Source: Crotalaria pallida (taxonomy: Eukaryota > Streptophyta > Magnoliopsida > Fabales > Fabaceae). Taken from it: a stretch of 64,000 nucleotides of DNA. Positions 1 to 11,445 of this stretch are shown piece by piece. The notes below the pieces were generated by a model. That model was given only the letters and a program-made list of their open reading frames with translations. It had not been told where the DNA came from and made no database searches. The stretch is from NCBI GenBank assembly GCA_037953625.1, contig CM075651.1, positions 126,136,501 through 126,200,500 on the forward strand, given 5' to 3'. Position numbers and translations under genes: made by a program. Position 1 is the first letter of the stretch. Each line of letters begins with the position of its first letter.

Positions 1-29
1 TCAATATATCATTGCTTAAGAAAAAAATA

Positions 30-547
30 GGCTTATTTATGTTTTTTTTTCCTTAAAAGTTCGGTGTGTTTTGTTTTTAGTCCCTAAAAATTATTTTGAC
101 TGAGACTATTCCTTTAGTTTTCAAATGTTTTGATTTTAGTTCATGCCGTTAGGAAAAATCTATTATCTGCTGATGTTTCTAGCGGGACATCACATCAGCG
201 GTCACGTGGTGTGAGGTGATGCAAAATAGGTGGTATAACGTTGATAATACAGGCTCATGGTCGCAAAATGGTCACATACCGAAAATGGTGCCATATACAA
301 AATTTTGTGTTCATCGACCTGAATCAATCCATGTCACATAACCTACTTAGCGTCATCTCACAACACGTGGCTGCTGATGTGGTGTTTTGTTAACCTCATC
401 AGCAAATAACTGATTTTTTATAACAAAGGGGACCAAAACCAAAATGTTTGAAAAATTAAGGACTATTAGTCTCGGTCAAAATAACTTTTAGGGATTAAAA
501 CCAAAACATACTGAACTTTTAGGGACAAAACCATATATAATTACACT
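30..547. mobile_element. Mutator-type fold-back MITE (non-autonomous)
   Basis: The two ends are imperfect inverted copies of each other. The left arm reads 'TTTTAGTCCCTAAAAATTAT...GACTGAGACTA' and the right arm carries its complement (about 440-530). The inner arms contain an inverted 'CACGTGG' and 'CTGCTGATG' (190-215 against 365-380). No coding sequence is seen. It resembles the 59800-60817 element, which has a 9-bp target duplication. The exact ends and target duplication of this copy are unclear because the right terminus has diverged. Confidence 0.6.
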
Positions 548-552
548 AAATA

Positions 553-827
553 TACTCCATCCGGTCCTATATATAAGTCCCATTTGAAGACTTTTCTTTG
601 GTCTTTAATATAAGTCATATTTCCAACTTCCAATGACATTAATTATTTCTTTTCCACAAATACTATTTACTCAACATTTTTTAGATTCCCAATAATAATC
701 ATAGGGGTATTTTTGAAAAAGTGTACCAAATATTTACATTTTCAATATCACTAACAATATTAACTAAGTTTCTTAAAGGGTGTAAAAATTAGTCAAACGA
801 GCTTAAAATAAGAACCGGAGAGAGTAT
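553..827. mobile_element. Tc1/mariner (Stowaway-like) MITE
   Basis: The left end is CTCCATCCGGTCCTATATAT and the right end is the inverse, AAGAACCGGAGAGAG, flanked by TA. The interior is AT-rich and non-coding. Terminal CTCCCTCCG-type repeats next to TA are typical of plant Stowaway-like MITEs. It abuts the fold-back element at 30-547. Confidence 0.65.
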
Positions 828-1788
828 TATATATATGGCAAAACTCATGTTTTGGTCCTCTAAGTTATTTTCTTTTTTCAGTTTCGTCTTTTAATTTTTA
901 TTCTTTTCATTTTTATCCTAAAAATAGTTTTTTGTTTCAAATGTATCCTAAAATCCATTTTTCATGGTAAAATTTTGAAAAAGTGATGAATACATTTTGT
1001 AGATCTTTTCATTTTAAACTTAATGATACCATAATCATGAATTTTGGTTGGAAATTGAGAATCACAAAGGAAACAAAAATTTATTAGACGAAATAATTGA
1101 AAGAAAAAAGAAAGTTAATTGATGCATATGATAAATGAAAATAACTTGGAGGAGCAAAATATATGTTATGTTTTGCATATTTGCATTAACGAAGTATTTA
1201 TTGAACTCTATGATGAAGATATTTTTATAGTATTTCATTTTGCTTCATACTTTTAATCTTAGGCACAATCTGTTCAATTATACTCCTGCTAATGACTAGC
1301 AATGATACCAAAAAAGATAGAGAATCTTAAGATATATAGACACCGAGCTGGAAGAATTACAATAAAGTTATGCGAGTACGAAGGCACGTATCCCAAGCAC
1401 CAAAACTTATAAGGAATGAGATCAGACTAAGGAAAAGTACATCATGCAAGCCAAATTAATATACCAAACTTGCTGCTTGGTCTGTTTTCTGTTGCCATTC
1501 TTGTTGTCTACATAAATAGACGTTTCTATTCTCTTTTTCTTTTCTGATCTTTCATTCCTTTTCTCTGCTAAATGTGCTCTTCAATAATGTAAATAAAATA
1601 CGATGTGTCAGTTAGCAAGTAAAGAATTAATTAACTTTATATCATCAATGCCTAGTATGTAGGCCAGTAGTACCACCATGCCTGCACCCATGCCAGAGTA
1701 AGACATGCTTTTCTTTTTTAATGGCAATTCCTTGCTGCTTACACGGCAAAGCAAAGCCTTCATGTATATCAGTTAGTAAAAGATATAA
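828..1788. other. AT-rich intergenic, no gene seen
   Basis: Long A/T runs and no open frame of note. Nothing was recognised on either strand. The last 9 bases (1780-1788) are the left target duplication of the next element. Confidence 0.5.
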
Positions 1789-2304
1789 GGTTTAATTACG
1801 TCACAATTTCCTGAAGATTGGGGTACTTTTGTCAGATACCCTTGTTGTTTTTTTTTCAATGTCTAACTCCCCGAAGTTACTTTTGAGTTTGTCATGTACC
1901 CCTACTACCAATTCTGACCAATTTTGCTGACATGTAACATCGAAATCCTGATCAGATGCAGGAGATTAAGCACCTGGTGCCCCGTGGTCGAAGATCCTTT
2001 TTTTAAAAAAATTTAAAAAACTAAAAAAAACTTAATATTTTTATATTTTTAGTTAAATAAAAAAAGAAAAAAAATTGAAGAGAGGTCGTTTTCACCCGTG
2101 TGACATCACTCGACACCACATGACCAACCTCCTGCATCTTATCAGGATTCCGATGTTACATGTCGGCAAAATTGGCCAGAATTGGTAATAGAGGTATATG
2201 ACAAACTCATAAGTAACTTCGGGAAGTCAGACATTGAAAAAAAAAGAATAAAGGTATCTGACAAAAGTACCTCAAACTTCAAAGACTTGTGACATAATTA
2301 AGCC
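1789..2304. mobile_element. Mutator-type fold-back MITE with 9-bp target duplication
   Basis: The whole 516 bp is an imperfect palindrome. The left half has 'GGGGTACTTTTGTCAGATAC', 'TGTCATGTACCCCTA' and 'GCTGACATGTAACATCG', and the right half carries their complements in reverse order. The terminal repeats start GGTTTAATTACGTCACAA and, on the other strand, GGCTTAATTATGTCACAA. AAGATATAA flanks both sides exactly (1780-1788 and 2305-2313). A 9-bp duplication with long inverted repeats is the Mutator-superfamily signature. There is no transposase. Confidence 0.85.
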
Positions 2305-2313
2305 AAGATATAA

Positions 2314-3320
2314 CTATGCACTACTATAAGGAATCACTATGGATTAATTATAACGGCATTGAAAATATATGAATATTCCATATACATTGGTGCGGGCAAA
2401 ATAGAACATTGGATGTGTCAATAGTCGGTAAGAATTTGATTCATATTTCAAAATAACTTCAGTTTGAATTCTACTATTGATGTGATAATAATCTCATTGA
2501 TGAGTAATATGTAACTTTATTTTATAAAAATAAAAAAAAATACTGTAATAACATGACACACAAATTACCAATAATATATGTTGTTCCATGTAAAAAAGTA
2601 CGACTTATTTAAATATGAGATCATGAATCCCATTTCTAAATTCATATGAAATGCAAAAAAAAATTGGGAGGAATTGTCACTTAACAGTTAACAGTTTGAT
2701 TTAGAACTCTTGAAAATTCTCACCAACCAGGTGAGAAGATACTATTGCAAAAAAAAAAAAAAAAAAAGACACATCTCATACTTTTTTTTAAGTATCTAAA
2801 AAAAAAAGACACCTTGTATCTAAAAAAAAATTGAAATGAGAAAAGAATTGCTCCAAGACCCTAAAACCATATGTGAGTATGCGACCATTATTTGTAAGCA
2901 TAATGTGTGCGAGATAAACGACATATCTATCTATTTATTAATTTAATATATATTGTGATATGCCAGAATAATGTTCAACATTGCTGCAGGCACTTGTCAT
3001 CAAAGCCAAGAGCTTGTTGTCTGTTTTCATTCTTTTTCCTTCAATCCAAGTACAACTTCGGTCAAAAGAAAAAAGCCATAAATCTGACAAAGCCAATCAT
3101 TTCAAATTCTCATACACTCATTGCTTTGCTTAGATCCAAAGCCTTGGGTCTTGAGTCGCATATTCTAAAGCTCATTGTGTTCTGTCCCTGAAAAAGCATG
3201 TGATTTAACATTATAAATTTGCACTACTAGTTCAAACAAGTAACATAACTCAGAACCCAAGACATTCCCCACTTTAATGAATGTTTCTTCCAACTTTAGT
3301 TGAGCTTGCCTTTGTTGTTA
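2314..3320. other. Intergenic, upstream of the HMA gene
   Basis: AT-rich with poly(A) runs (about 2744-2767 and 2800-2830). A short open frame at 2907-3191 has no recognisable product and is treated as chance. Confidence 0.45.
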
Positions 3321-3330
3321 CATATAAATA
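3321..3330 (+). promoter_or_regulatory. TATA box of the HMA-domain gene
   Basis: CATATAAATA lies about 150 bp before the start codon at 3481. That leaves a 5' leader of roughly 120 bases, which is pyrimidine-rich (CTCTCTGTCTTTG...). Position and sequence fit a plant TATA box; the transcription start is inferred. Confidence 0.55.
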
Positions 3331-3480
3331 ACCCTCTCTGTCTTTGTCTTGTTCAGTTAACTGTCGTTTCAGTTGTTTTTGAATCATTCATCTGTCTCAC
3401 TTTATTATCCTTAGTTCCTGTCCTATCTTCCCTCTCCAACATCATTGTTTTGTAGCATCATTCCCTCTTGGTAGTTTTTC

Positions 3481-4271
3481 ATGGAGGTATTATTTTTTGA
3501 ACTTTTTATGTCAGAGACTCTTTAGCCATTTACAATTATACAGTATCATAGTTGGTATTTGATGTGTAATACTAAAGTTTTAGAATGAAACATTGATGGC
3601 ATCTTTTAACTTTAGTATATGTATTTGTGTTAATATTTATTAGTTTTGGTAGATTATATTTTAGCTGTAGTTTTTAAAATTAATGTATTCATGCATCTGC
3701 ATTTGTTTTCAAAGATGATATAATGGAAAAATTATTAGATGAAAGCATGTATGCTCAAATAAGAAACTGACTAACCAGATTAATTGGGTAATAATATTAT
3801 TCAGCATGCACGATTAATTAGTACCAGCTAGTTAAACCTCTGTTCAATCATTCTATAAAAATGGAGACAATTCAATTCAATAACATTCGATCATTGTTTT
3901 GCTTTGCAGGTTGTTGAGTTAAAAGTGGAGATGGTTTGCATACATGAAAGAAGACTAAGGAAATGCCTCTCAAAATTAAGAGGTATGTTTGTTTGTATGA
4001 AGACAATGTCAATCAGTACCCCACAATAAATCTGAGTTAGTAGTTGTATTAATATTTTCCATATGCAGGGATAGAGAAGGTGGAAGTGGATTCTAGCTGC
4101 CAGAAAGTAATAGTAACTGGATACACACACAAGAACAAAATCCTTAAAGCAATTAGGAGAGGGGGTCTCAAGGCTGATTTTTGGTCTGCTCAGAATGAGT
4201 TGCTTAATGCTTATGTTAGTGTCACTGCTAAATATGCCAGCTTCAGATTCAACCCCTTCAGTTTCTTCTAG
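3481..4271 (+). CDS. HMA-domain (HIPP-like) small protein with degenerate metal motif
   Basis: Three exons: 3481-3486 (just ATG GAG), 3910-3982 and 4069-4271, with GT..AG introns in consistent phase, giving 93 aa. The protein has the ferredoxin-like heavy-metal-associated fold of the plant HIPP/HPP group: MEVVELKVEMVC at the N-terminus, GIEKVEVD, then KVIVTGYTHKNKILKAI and a C-terminal GGLKADFWSAQNELLNAY segment. Metal-binding HMA domains have MxCxxC in loop 1. Here the loop reads MVCIHERRLRKC: one Cys is kept, the second is replaced and the loop is one residue shorter. Classical two-Cys metal binding is therefore unlikely. The C-terminus ends FRFNPFSFF with no CaaX isoprenylation box, so it is HMA-like rather than a true HIPP. 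The six-base first coding exon is unusual but supported by the frame and by the family's MEVVELKV start. Its function is unknown; a protein-interaction role is inference. Confidence 0.85.
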
Positions 4272-4630
4272 TTTTCCTCACCAAATTAATATATATACAT
4301 GTTTTGCCTAGTATGGGATGATAGATATATACACTTGTGTTGTATTATTTTCCTTTCACATCTCCATAGAGATCATGACCAATCACAATGTACAATGAAG
4401 ATACATCAAAGTGCAATTGACACATCTATCTGCAGCTAAATTTTGAGGTCTCATGTCTTTCTGCAAAATTCCAAATATGCTTTTTGGTTTGCTTGGGACT
4501 GAACTAATTCCTCAATGATGAATTTCAAGAAGTTAATGAAATCACTTAGATAAGTGAAAAAATTTCAATTTACCGTGTTCTGTAATTTATCAGGCCAATC
4601 TCGAACTTTTATAGCACTAAGACTTGATTA
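4272..4630. other. 3' flank of the HMA gene
   Basis: Probable 3' UTR and short intergenic sequence. No gene or clear repeat is seen. Confidence 0.4.
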
Positions 4631-4632
4631 TG

Positions 4633-5963
4633 GTACTCCATCGATCCTTAACATAAAATTCTTTTGGAACAATTTAGCTCCACTAAGAAGAAAACTAGTT
4701 AGTATTGCTAATAGCATTAGAAATGTAAACATTTGATATACTTTTTCAAAACTAATCATATAATTATTATTCAAACTCTAAAAAGTATTAAGTAAATAAA
4801 AATACTTATGACCATGGTTGTCAAATTCGAGAGTCTACGTAGACTCATTTTGCCTAGGTAAACTCGAGTCGTAAACTCGTTTCGCAAACTCGTACGAGTT
4901 TACCTAAATAAAATTACATTTATATTGTAATGACCTGTGACCTATTAATAATAAATATTCATAATTTCAAACTTAACATAATAACAAAATATGGTAAGAT
5001 ATTATTTGTTGATACTAATAAGTAATATAAGTTAATTTATCCATCAATATTCAAAATTCAAATTCAAAACATAATAAGATAACATATCCGGTGTAATTTT
5101 AATTTCAAACTAACATAATAATCCTTCACAAAAAAATAATGAAAATTAATTATCAATTTCTAAGCAAGTGCTCTTTAGTCAAAGTAACACTTAAAAATAC
5201 TGACAAAGTAAATGAGTTCTGATTTAAGGACAATACTAAAGAAGTAACACTGAAAATTGAAAAACGAAGAATGCATTTTTGCTTAAAAGTTAAAACTTAA
5301 AATGATTTCTATAAAACTACTCATTTTTTCATAAAGGTCATAGCTCATAATCAAGCATTTATCAGATTATCATACCAACTTAACGAAGAAGAAAACAGGA
5401 AAAACGAAAATAAAGGAATAAAGGGAGAAAGTCAGTAAACAATTACCAAATAAAGGGAGAAAGTTAGAAAGGCGTGGAGCGTGAGGTGTGGGTTGGGCGG
5501 GCGGGCGTGCGTGCGGCAGAAGGAGAAGAATTGAAGATTGAAGAAGTTTTTGAATGAGAAGGAGAAGATAAAACTAATTTAAAAGTTCTTTTACCCCAAA
5601 GCGTAACAAATATGATAAAAATGACCTGGAAGATTTTTATTTGAAAAAAAAATTGAAAAAAGATGTCGGATTAGACGTTCAGGGCTCAAGAATGCTAACT
5701 CGCTAACTCGGCCATAAACTCGCGAGTTTACAAGAGTCTACCAGTATCCACCCGAGTCTACCCTAGTCACTTCACTCCGAGTTTCCATTAGTTTCAACTC
5801 GTTTTCCATAGGTAGATTCGTAGATTCGTAAGTTTCTAAGTATTAACACTAGTTTTTGACAACCATGCTTATGACAAGAATTTCATTGAAAATTAAAATA
5901 AAATCTTATAAATATGACAGAAAAAAATCACAAAATATCTTATATTAAAAGACAAAAGGAACA
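4633..5963. mobile_element. Old MITE split by a hAT insertion
   Basis: The left part (about 4633-4812) shares long stretches with the MITE at 44171-44448, such as 'TAGCATTAGAAATGTAAA' followed by 'ATTTGATATACTTTTTCAAA'. The sequence resumes after the inserted element (5868-5963) and ends near 'CTTATATTAAAAGACAAAAG', the eroded counterpart of that MITE's right end. The ends are decayed, so the boundaries are approximate. Confidence 0.6.
4813..5867. mobile_element. Non-autonomous hAT element, 8-bp target duplication
   Basis: 1055 bp, starting CATGGTTGTCAAA and ending with the inverse TTTTTGACAACCATG. It is flanked by an exact 8-bp duplication, CTTATGAC (4805-4812 and 5868-5875). Eight-base duplications with short terminal inverted repeats define the hAT superfamily. 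Both subterminal regions are packed with short copies of ACTCG/CGAGT motifs (4830-4900 and 5695-5820), which in hAT elements are usually transposase-binding arrays. No transposase frame is seen. Confidence 0.85.
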
Positions 5964-8574
5964 TATAAATAAAAGTAAAACATCAATTTAACCATTCAAC
6001 ATTTCAATATCATCAAATTAATCTTGGATAGAAAGTTCTGAAAGTTTTAAATAGCCACAACTTATTTAATGATTATGTGAATCTTAAATTACCATATTTT
6101 CAGAGAACATTTTACTTTAGAAATAAAACTTACATTAACGGCTCTCATCTCTTTTTTTATATTAACTGCTCTAATCTCTAACCAAACAAGAAAATTGCCT
6201 TCCTTATACTATTTTCCATGTTTTGTTAATTTGTTATTGTTTAGAATGGAGATGCTACTTTGTATTGTATTTTTATATTCCCCAAATAATAGAAGAGGTG
6301 GTCATTTTTTCCCTGGCCATAAAGAGCCACCTTCCTATTAAGTTTATCAGTTGCAAATTGTAATGTTAACCTCCCACACCAGCACAAGGTATCCAACCTT
6401 CCCCTTGCACTAATTGCATGACACAACAAAAAAATTATTCCAAGACCAGGGCAGTCAGGAAAACTCGGACTGCCATTTAATGTTGACTTAACCCACCTGG
6501 GATCATTCTTATAAAGGCTTTCCATTCTTATATCGACTTTTGGAATTCTACCGCTACTATGTCCAAGAAGATCTTCAAATTAGATTAATTTTTGAGTGTT
6601 TATGGTTCAGATTACTCATTAGGTAATTCTCTTGATCACAGAAGTAATACATCGCAAACGAAATCCAGAGCTGATCATAATGATTTGGTGGCGGATAGAT
6701 ATGCAGAACTAAAATTCTAAATAGCTCACAAAACACACTTTCCTAACATTGAAGGTCTTTATCCCCCCATCAAAACAGAACACGCTTCCACATTTAACAG
6801 TGACCGAGACTCAGACTGTCACCTAAACTACCAAAATAATTGATAGCAAAATTTACTTTGTAGCACAATAAGAGAAGACCACGAGCTCAACCAAATTTTC
6901 ATGATAAGGTATCATCATAAAAGCAAATTGTAATTGAACTTTAAGTCTTAAGATAGAGACCATGGTTCTTGGCTGATAGGGTATAGCAACCACCATCTCT
7001 TATCTATAAGATGTTTTGCTTTAGCATTTCAAAAGAGCCAAACACACATTTCCATGAGGCCACCTAGCATAGCTTTCACGCTAACATTGTTTTCCAACAT
7101 GATTCCAAACAAGCATTCAATCCTCTAGACAAAAAACAGTCACCAAAACGGTTATGAATAAAAATGATTCTTGAACTACACGAGGAAATATAGAATTAGG
7201 AGGAACCACATCCCTAAAACACATTAGTCATTTTTCCTGTGGCATAACCATAACCTCACAACCATGTAGAGAAAGTACTCACTATGTTAAAGCAACAAAC
7301 AAAATTTTAAGAATCTTTTAATGCCGCAAGAATGAATTAACTGAAATCACCACTAAATAAGGAAAATAATTGTCAAGCAGCTTTGGAATCAACAGAAACC
7401 AGCAGCACAGCTAGACAGCCACCAACAGAAACGACCGGTAATGACATTGCCAACCCGACCCCAGCAAAAAAGGGCAGCAACAGTCAGGTACAGTAATCGG
7501 TTAGTTCTTCAAACTATTCACGAACACAAGCATTTCATATAAAAGATGCATCAGCTATCACCTCACAGCTACAGTCATGGAGCAGGGTGCTACATATCTC
7601 ACTACATTCAGTAGCAGATGTTATAATCTTTAAAGGTCAATGTTAAATAAGTATCGAGTAAAATGCACAAAAATGTAACCATGAAATGTGTTACCATTGT
7701 CCCCTTCATTATGATTCGAAATAACACCAGCAAATTAGGGTTCATATTTAGTGGCCACAGTTTACATTTCATATCTGCGGCTGAATCAACACATAACAGG
7801 TGCAACTCCTATCAGGTATCAGCTACATGTCAAATTATGTTCTACTTGTGTCCATCACAGCACCAAGAATCCCTTACAGGATTTTTCAATAAAGACCAAA
7901 CACGGTTACCAGATCAAAGATCAGAATTATCAATCGTCACGAGGGATTTCATAAGAAATAAGAAAGTAAACCAAAAATCTTACCAATAATCAGATCAATC
8001 AGGAAAAACGCAAGTCAACTAATTGTCTGTCAAACCAGCACAGTGGTAAAACAATCATACTCATAAAAACCAGCACACTCTCGCAGCCAGCATCAAATTC
8101 ACGACCAACCTCATCAATGACATTTAAACAGCATCAACAGCAACAATGTCAACAAGCACCTATCAGGCCCTCATCACTTTTCCCGATCATAACTATAAAA
8201 CCCAAGAAGCAGTTCAACATAAATTTAACTGAGCTACTAGATCACAAACATTCCTTCCTATAAATTGAAAAAAGATAATGGAGAAATAAAAAGAAAAATG
8301 CAATCAGAAGGAAACACAATGGCAAAATCCCTCATAAACTGAAATATAAAGCTACGAACTACAAGGTCCAACAGTTACCCAATGAAGAAAAAACACTAGG
8401 TCCAAATATAAAAACATCCAAACACCAAGGAAGTCTGACCCTACCAAATAGCCTTTAGATCATAAAATCCTTCAACTGATAAGACCATTGACATTGAATA
8501 AAAGATGCAACACTAGCAAAACAGTTAAAGGTGCACTAGTCAAGCCGTCCCCAGATTTTTTCAAGATAAACAGC
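5964..8574. other. Intergenic plus probable 3' UTR of the SC35-like gene
   Basis: About 2.6 kb without a recognisable coding gene. The part next to 8574 is probably the 3' UTR of the minus-strand SR gene, and possible splice signals (for example near 7981-7990 on the minus strand) could mark UTR introns. The polyadenylation site was not located. Open frames at 6241-6525 and 7663-7989 have no recognisable product. Confidence 0.4.
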
Positions 8575-11373
8575 TCAATCCTGCAAGAGAATAGAATTGA
8601 AAAGTCACAACAGGTAAAAGACAATCTGGTTGACTACAAATTGGCAATTATACCACTGCAAAGCTCAAGATGAACGATACTTACATCGCCATTTGAGTTT
8701 CGAGGGGATGGGCTTCGCGAAGCATCAGGGCGACCGCGTGGTGAGACACTGCGAGGTGAAGCAGACCGTCCATCACGGCTACGATTCTCAGGGCTTTCAC
8801 CACGTGGGCTTTTCCTTGGGGAAGCACTCCTTCGAGGAGAAACACTCTTCCGGGGGGAAGGACTCCTTCGAGGACTAGGACTGTGCCGTGCAGGGGAGCG
8901 GCTGTAGGAAATTACCAATCCAAATGTTAGAAGCTTGAGGTAAAAAACTCAATTGAAAGAGCAATGCATTGAAAATTTGAAATGTATGACAAACCTATCA
9001 ACAGATCGACTCGGGCTTCTGCTATGACGCTCATCATCATAGCGTCCCCTTCTACGACTCTTGTAATCAGGACTGGCACTGTGGCTCCTGCTTCGGCGAC
9101 GATTATCTCTGTCTCTCCCACGGTACCTGTCACGTTCATACCTATCATAACTTCGACTGCGGCTTCTCCTCCTGTAGTCCCTGTCTCGATAGTCATCACG
9201 ATGCCTGCAATAAGTGGGGTGTCAATCAATGGAAATATATAGATACGTAACTTGAAAATGAAAGGCTAAGTGGCATTGTCAAAAACAAATGCATTTTAAT
9301 TATCGTAGGCATTATTAAACATGAACAAGTAAGATCCTCCTGAACACAAGATAATTTTGTGCAAAAGACCATGGTGGCAAATAGTGGTTGAGAAAAAAAA
9401 TATATCAAAAGGTGCCCAAAGTCTACAAAAGACCCAGAATCTTTAATCGGGAGAAATCTACTATAAGCATTATACATGATGCACACTTCAGCCACCCCAG
9501 TTTATGCTATACAAGATTCCTCCAATCAGACAAGTCTACATCAGAAAAGCACTGAGATGCAGAATCAGACTATAGAATAGATCTTGATTGAACATGAAAC
9601 GAATGCATTCATTGTATCAAATAAAGAACCCAAATATGATTTCAGCTCTCAAATTTGCCCATGCTTCAAAACATAAATAAAACCAAAACCTAAAAAAACA
9701 CAAACAATCCAAAGTTAAAACATCACATCAAACAAATAGAAGCCAAAACATAGAGCATAACCTGCAGTATATCAACCAGAAAAACAATTCTAAACATGAT
9801 ATTTTGCAATGCTCTCAAGAAGCAGCGAGTAAAAAGGAAAAAAAAAACAACACACCTTCTCCTGGGACTACGGCTCCTTGACCTGTGCCTTGAATTCGGT
9901 TTTGGGGATGTTTCAATAATCCTTCCCTTGTGACTGCAAATTGAATAAACAATACTTAGCAACTGACTAATGCATATATATTAAAGCTTACGACACGAGA
10001 AACCAAGGTCACCCATGCAAAATACTCCCCCCGGTCCCTAATATAAGCACCATTTGACCAATTTCACTCCCTTTAAGAAAAGTAGGTAAGTTAGTTATTT
10101 GTAATGGAATTGTAAATTTTAAGTGTATATTTACCAATCTATCCTTTTGATCTTCTGGTCATTAATTAGTATTTAAGCACCATTTGACCAATTTCACTCC
10201 CTTTAAGAAAAGTAGGTAAGTTAGTTATTTGTATTGGAATTGTAAATTTTAAGTGTATATTTACCAATCTATCCTTTTGATCTTCTAGTCATTAATTAGT
10301 ATTTCTTTTTCCCATAAACATAATAGAGTATATTAAATAGGGTTAGTTTTGTAAAATTTTACAAGAGGTGCTTATATTTAGGACCAAAAAAATTTGGTCA
10401 AATGTTGCTTATATTAGGGACCGGAGGGAGTATTAACTAACAAACAATCACCATCAGGCTCATACAAAAAGGTAATTCTACAAAAGAAATTTCGCAAAAG
10501 TGATACTTTAAGAAGGTAGAAAATATACCTTCTTAGAACAGCTGAATTTCGATCTTTCTTTGCAGCTTATACATTTTTTTATTAAAAAAATCATTTTGTA
10601 GGGAAAAATCAAACAAAAGAGCCCTTAATTATGCAGAAGTCTAAATACAAGTGTGTATACACACAGACAACGCAAAAACAACTTATTGTTAAATTTTGAC
10701 ATAGCAAACATACACATACAACAACAGCAATGAACATTTTAAGACAGAGAACTTACATCCTCTCAGCATTCGGGCCATATTTCGCAAACTGGACAGTTAT
10801 TTCACGGCCATCCACCATTCTTCCTGAACAATTAAATCACAAAAAAATTAAAAAATTAAAAAAACATGGTTAAATTATTATTATATATTCAAATTAAAAT
10901 TAAACAAAAAAAGCAGAAAAAGAAGAATAAAACATACCATCGAGCCTATCCACAGCCTTTGAAGCTTCATCAGCATACTTATAACGCACAAATGCAAAAC
11001 CCCTCGATTCACCAGTCCTACACCAAATTAAATTAATTAATCAATAAAAAAATCAACCCCATTTGAAAAAAAAAAATCGAAACTTTAATTGAACAAAGCG
11101 AAAAAAAATTAAAAAAAAAATACCTTCGATCCTTCGGGATGAAGATGTCAACGACTTTGCCATACTTATCGAACAGAGGGAACAGGTCATCAGCAGTAGT
11201 ACCTTCAAAACATTCAAAATTAAATATTAAAAAAAATCGAAAATTAGGTTAATGGTGAAGAATTGAAAAGAGAGATAGAGAGAGAGAAGGGAGTTACGGA
11301 AAGTGATGTTGAGGACGAGGAGAGAGTAAGTGTCGGAGATGTCAGGAGGACCAGACCTTCCGAAGTGAGACAT
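8575..11373 (-). CDS. SC35: SC35-type SR splicing factor
   Basis: Eight coding exons on the minus strand: 11373-11298, 11202-11124, 11017-10938, 10823-10757, 9933-9856, 9204-8995, 8901-8685 and a terminal 8580-8575. All phases fit and give about 270 aa. It starts MSHFGRSGPPDISDTYSLLV. An RRM spans residues 15-95, with RNP2-like LLVLNI and RNP1-like RGFAFVRY; VDGREITVQFAKYGPNAERI follows. The rest is an RS domain with many RSRS, SPRR and SPSP repeats and a middle stretch rich in YDRYERDRYR. This is the plant SC35/SRSF2 orthologue group, nuclear proteins that bind exonic RNA and recruit U1 and U2AF through the RS domain. The last exon adds one Asp and a stop. If that intron is retained, a 17-residue tail ending at 8634 results instead, so the C-terminus is the least certain part. 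Intron 4 is long (10756-9934) and holds a MITE; long introns here are often alternatively spliced in SR genes. Confidence 0.92.
10024..10434. mobile_element. Stowaway-like MITE in SC35 intron 4, with internal tandem duplication
   Basis: The ends are TACTCCCCCCGGTCCCTAA and the inverse, TTAGGGACCGGAGGGAGTA. Inside, a 130-bp unit is repeated head to tail (10044-10173 and 10174-10303) with only about two differences, so the duplication is recent. No coding capacity. The element lies wholly in the intron between exons 4 and 5 of the SR gene. Confidence 0.85.
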
Positions 11374-11445
11374 TTTTTCTCGCAGCTGAAGAAGAAGAAG
11401 AAGAAGAAGCAGCAGAGAGAAAGCGATTGGGGATTTAGGGATTAG
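11374..11445 (-). promoter_or_regulatory. 5' UTR of the SC35-like gene with CTT repeat
   Basis: On the minus strand this stretch is a run of CTT repeats just before the start codon (GAAGAA... on the plus strand, 11387-11410). Pyrimidine-rich leaders of this type are common in plant 5' UTRs. The transcription start was not located. Confidence 0.4.

Noticed and set aside
6241..6525. 94-aa minus-strand frame
   Set aside because: No family features and no splice or promoter context; likely chance.
8982..9242. 86-aa plus-strand frame
   Set aside because: Antisense of SC35 exon 6, produced by RS-domain codon bias.
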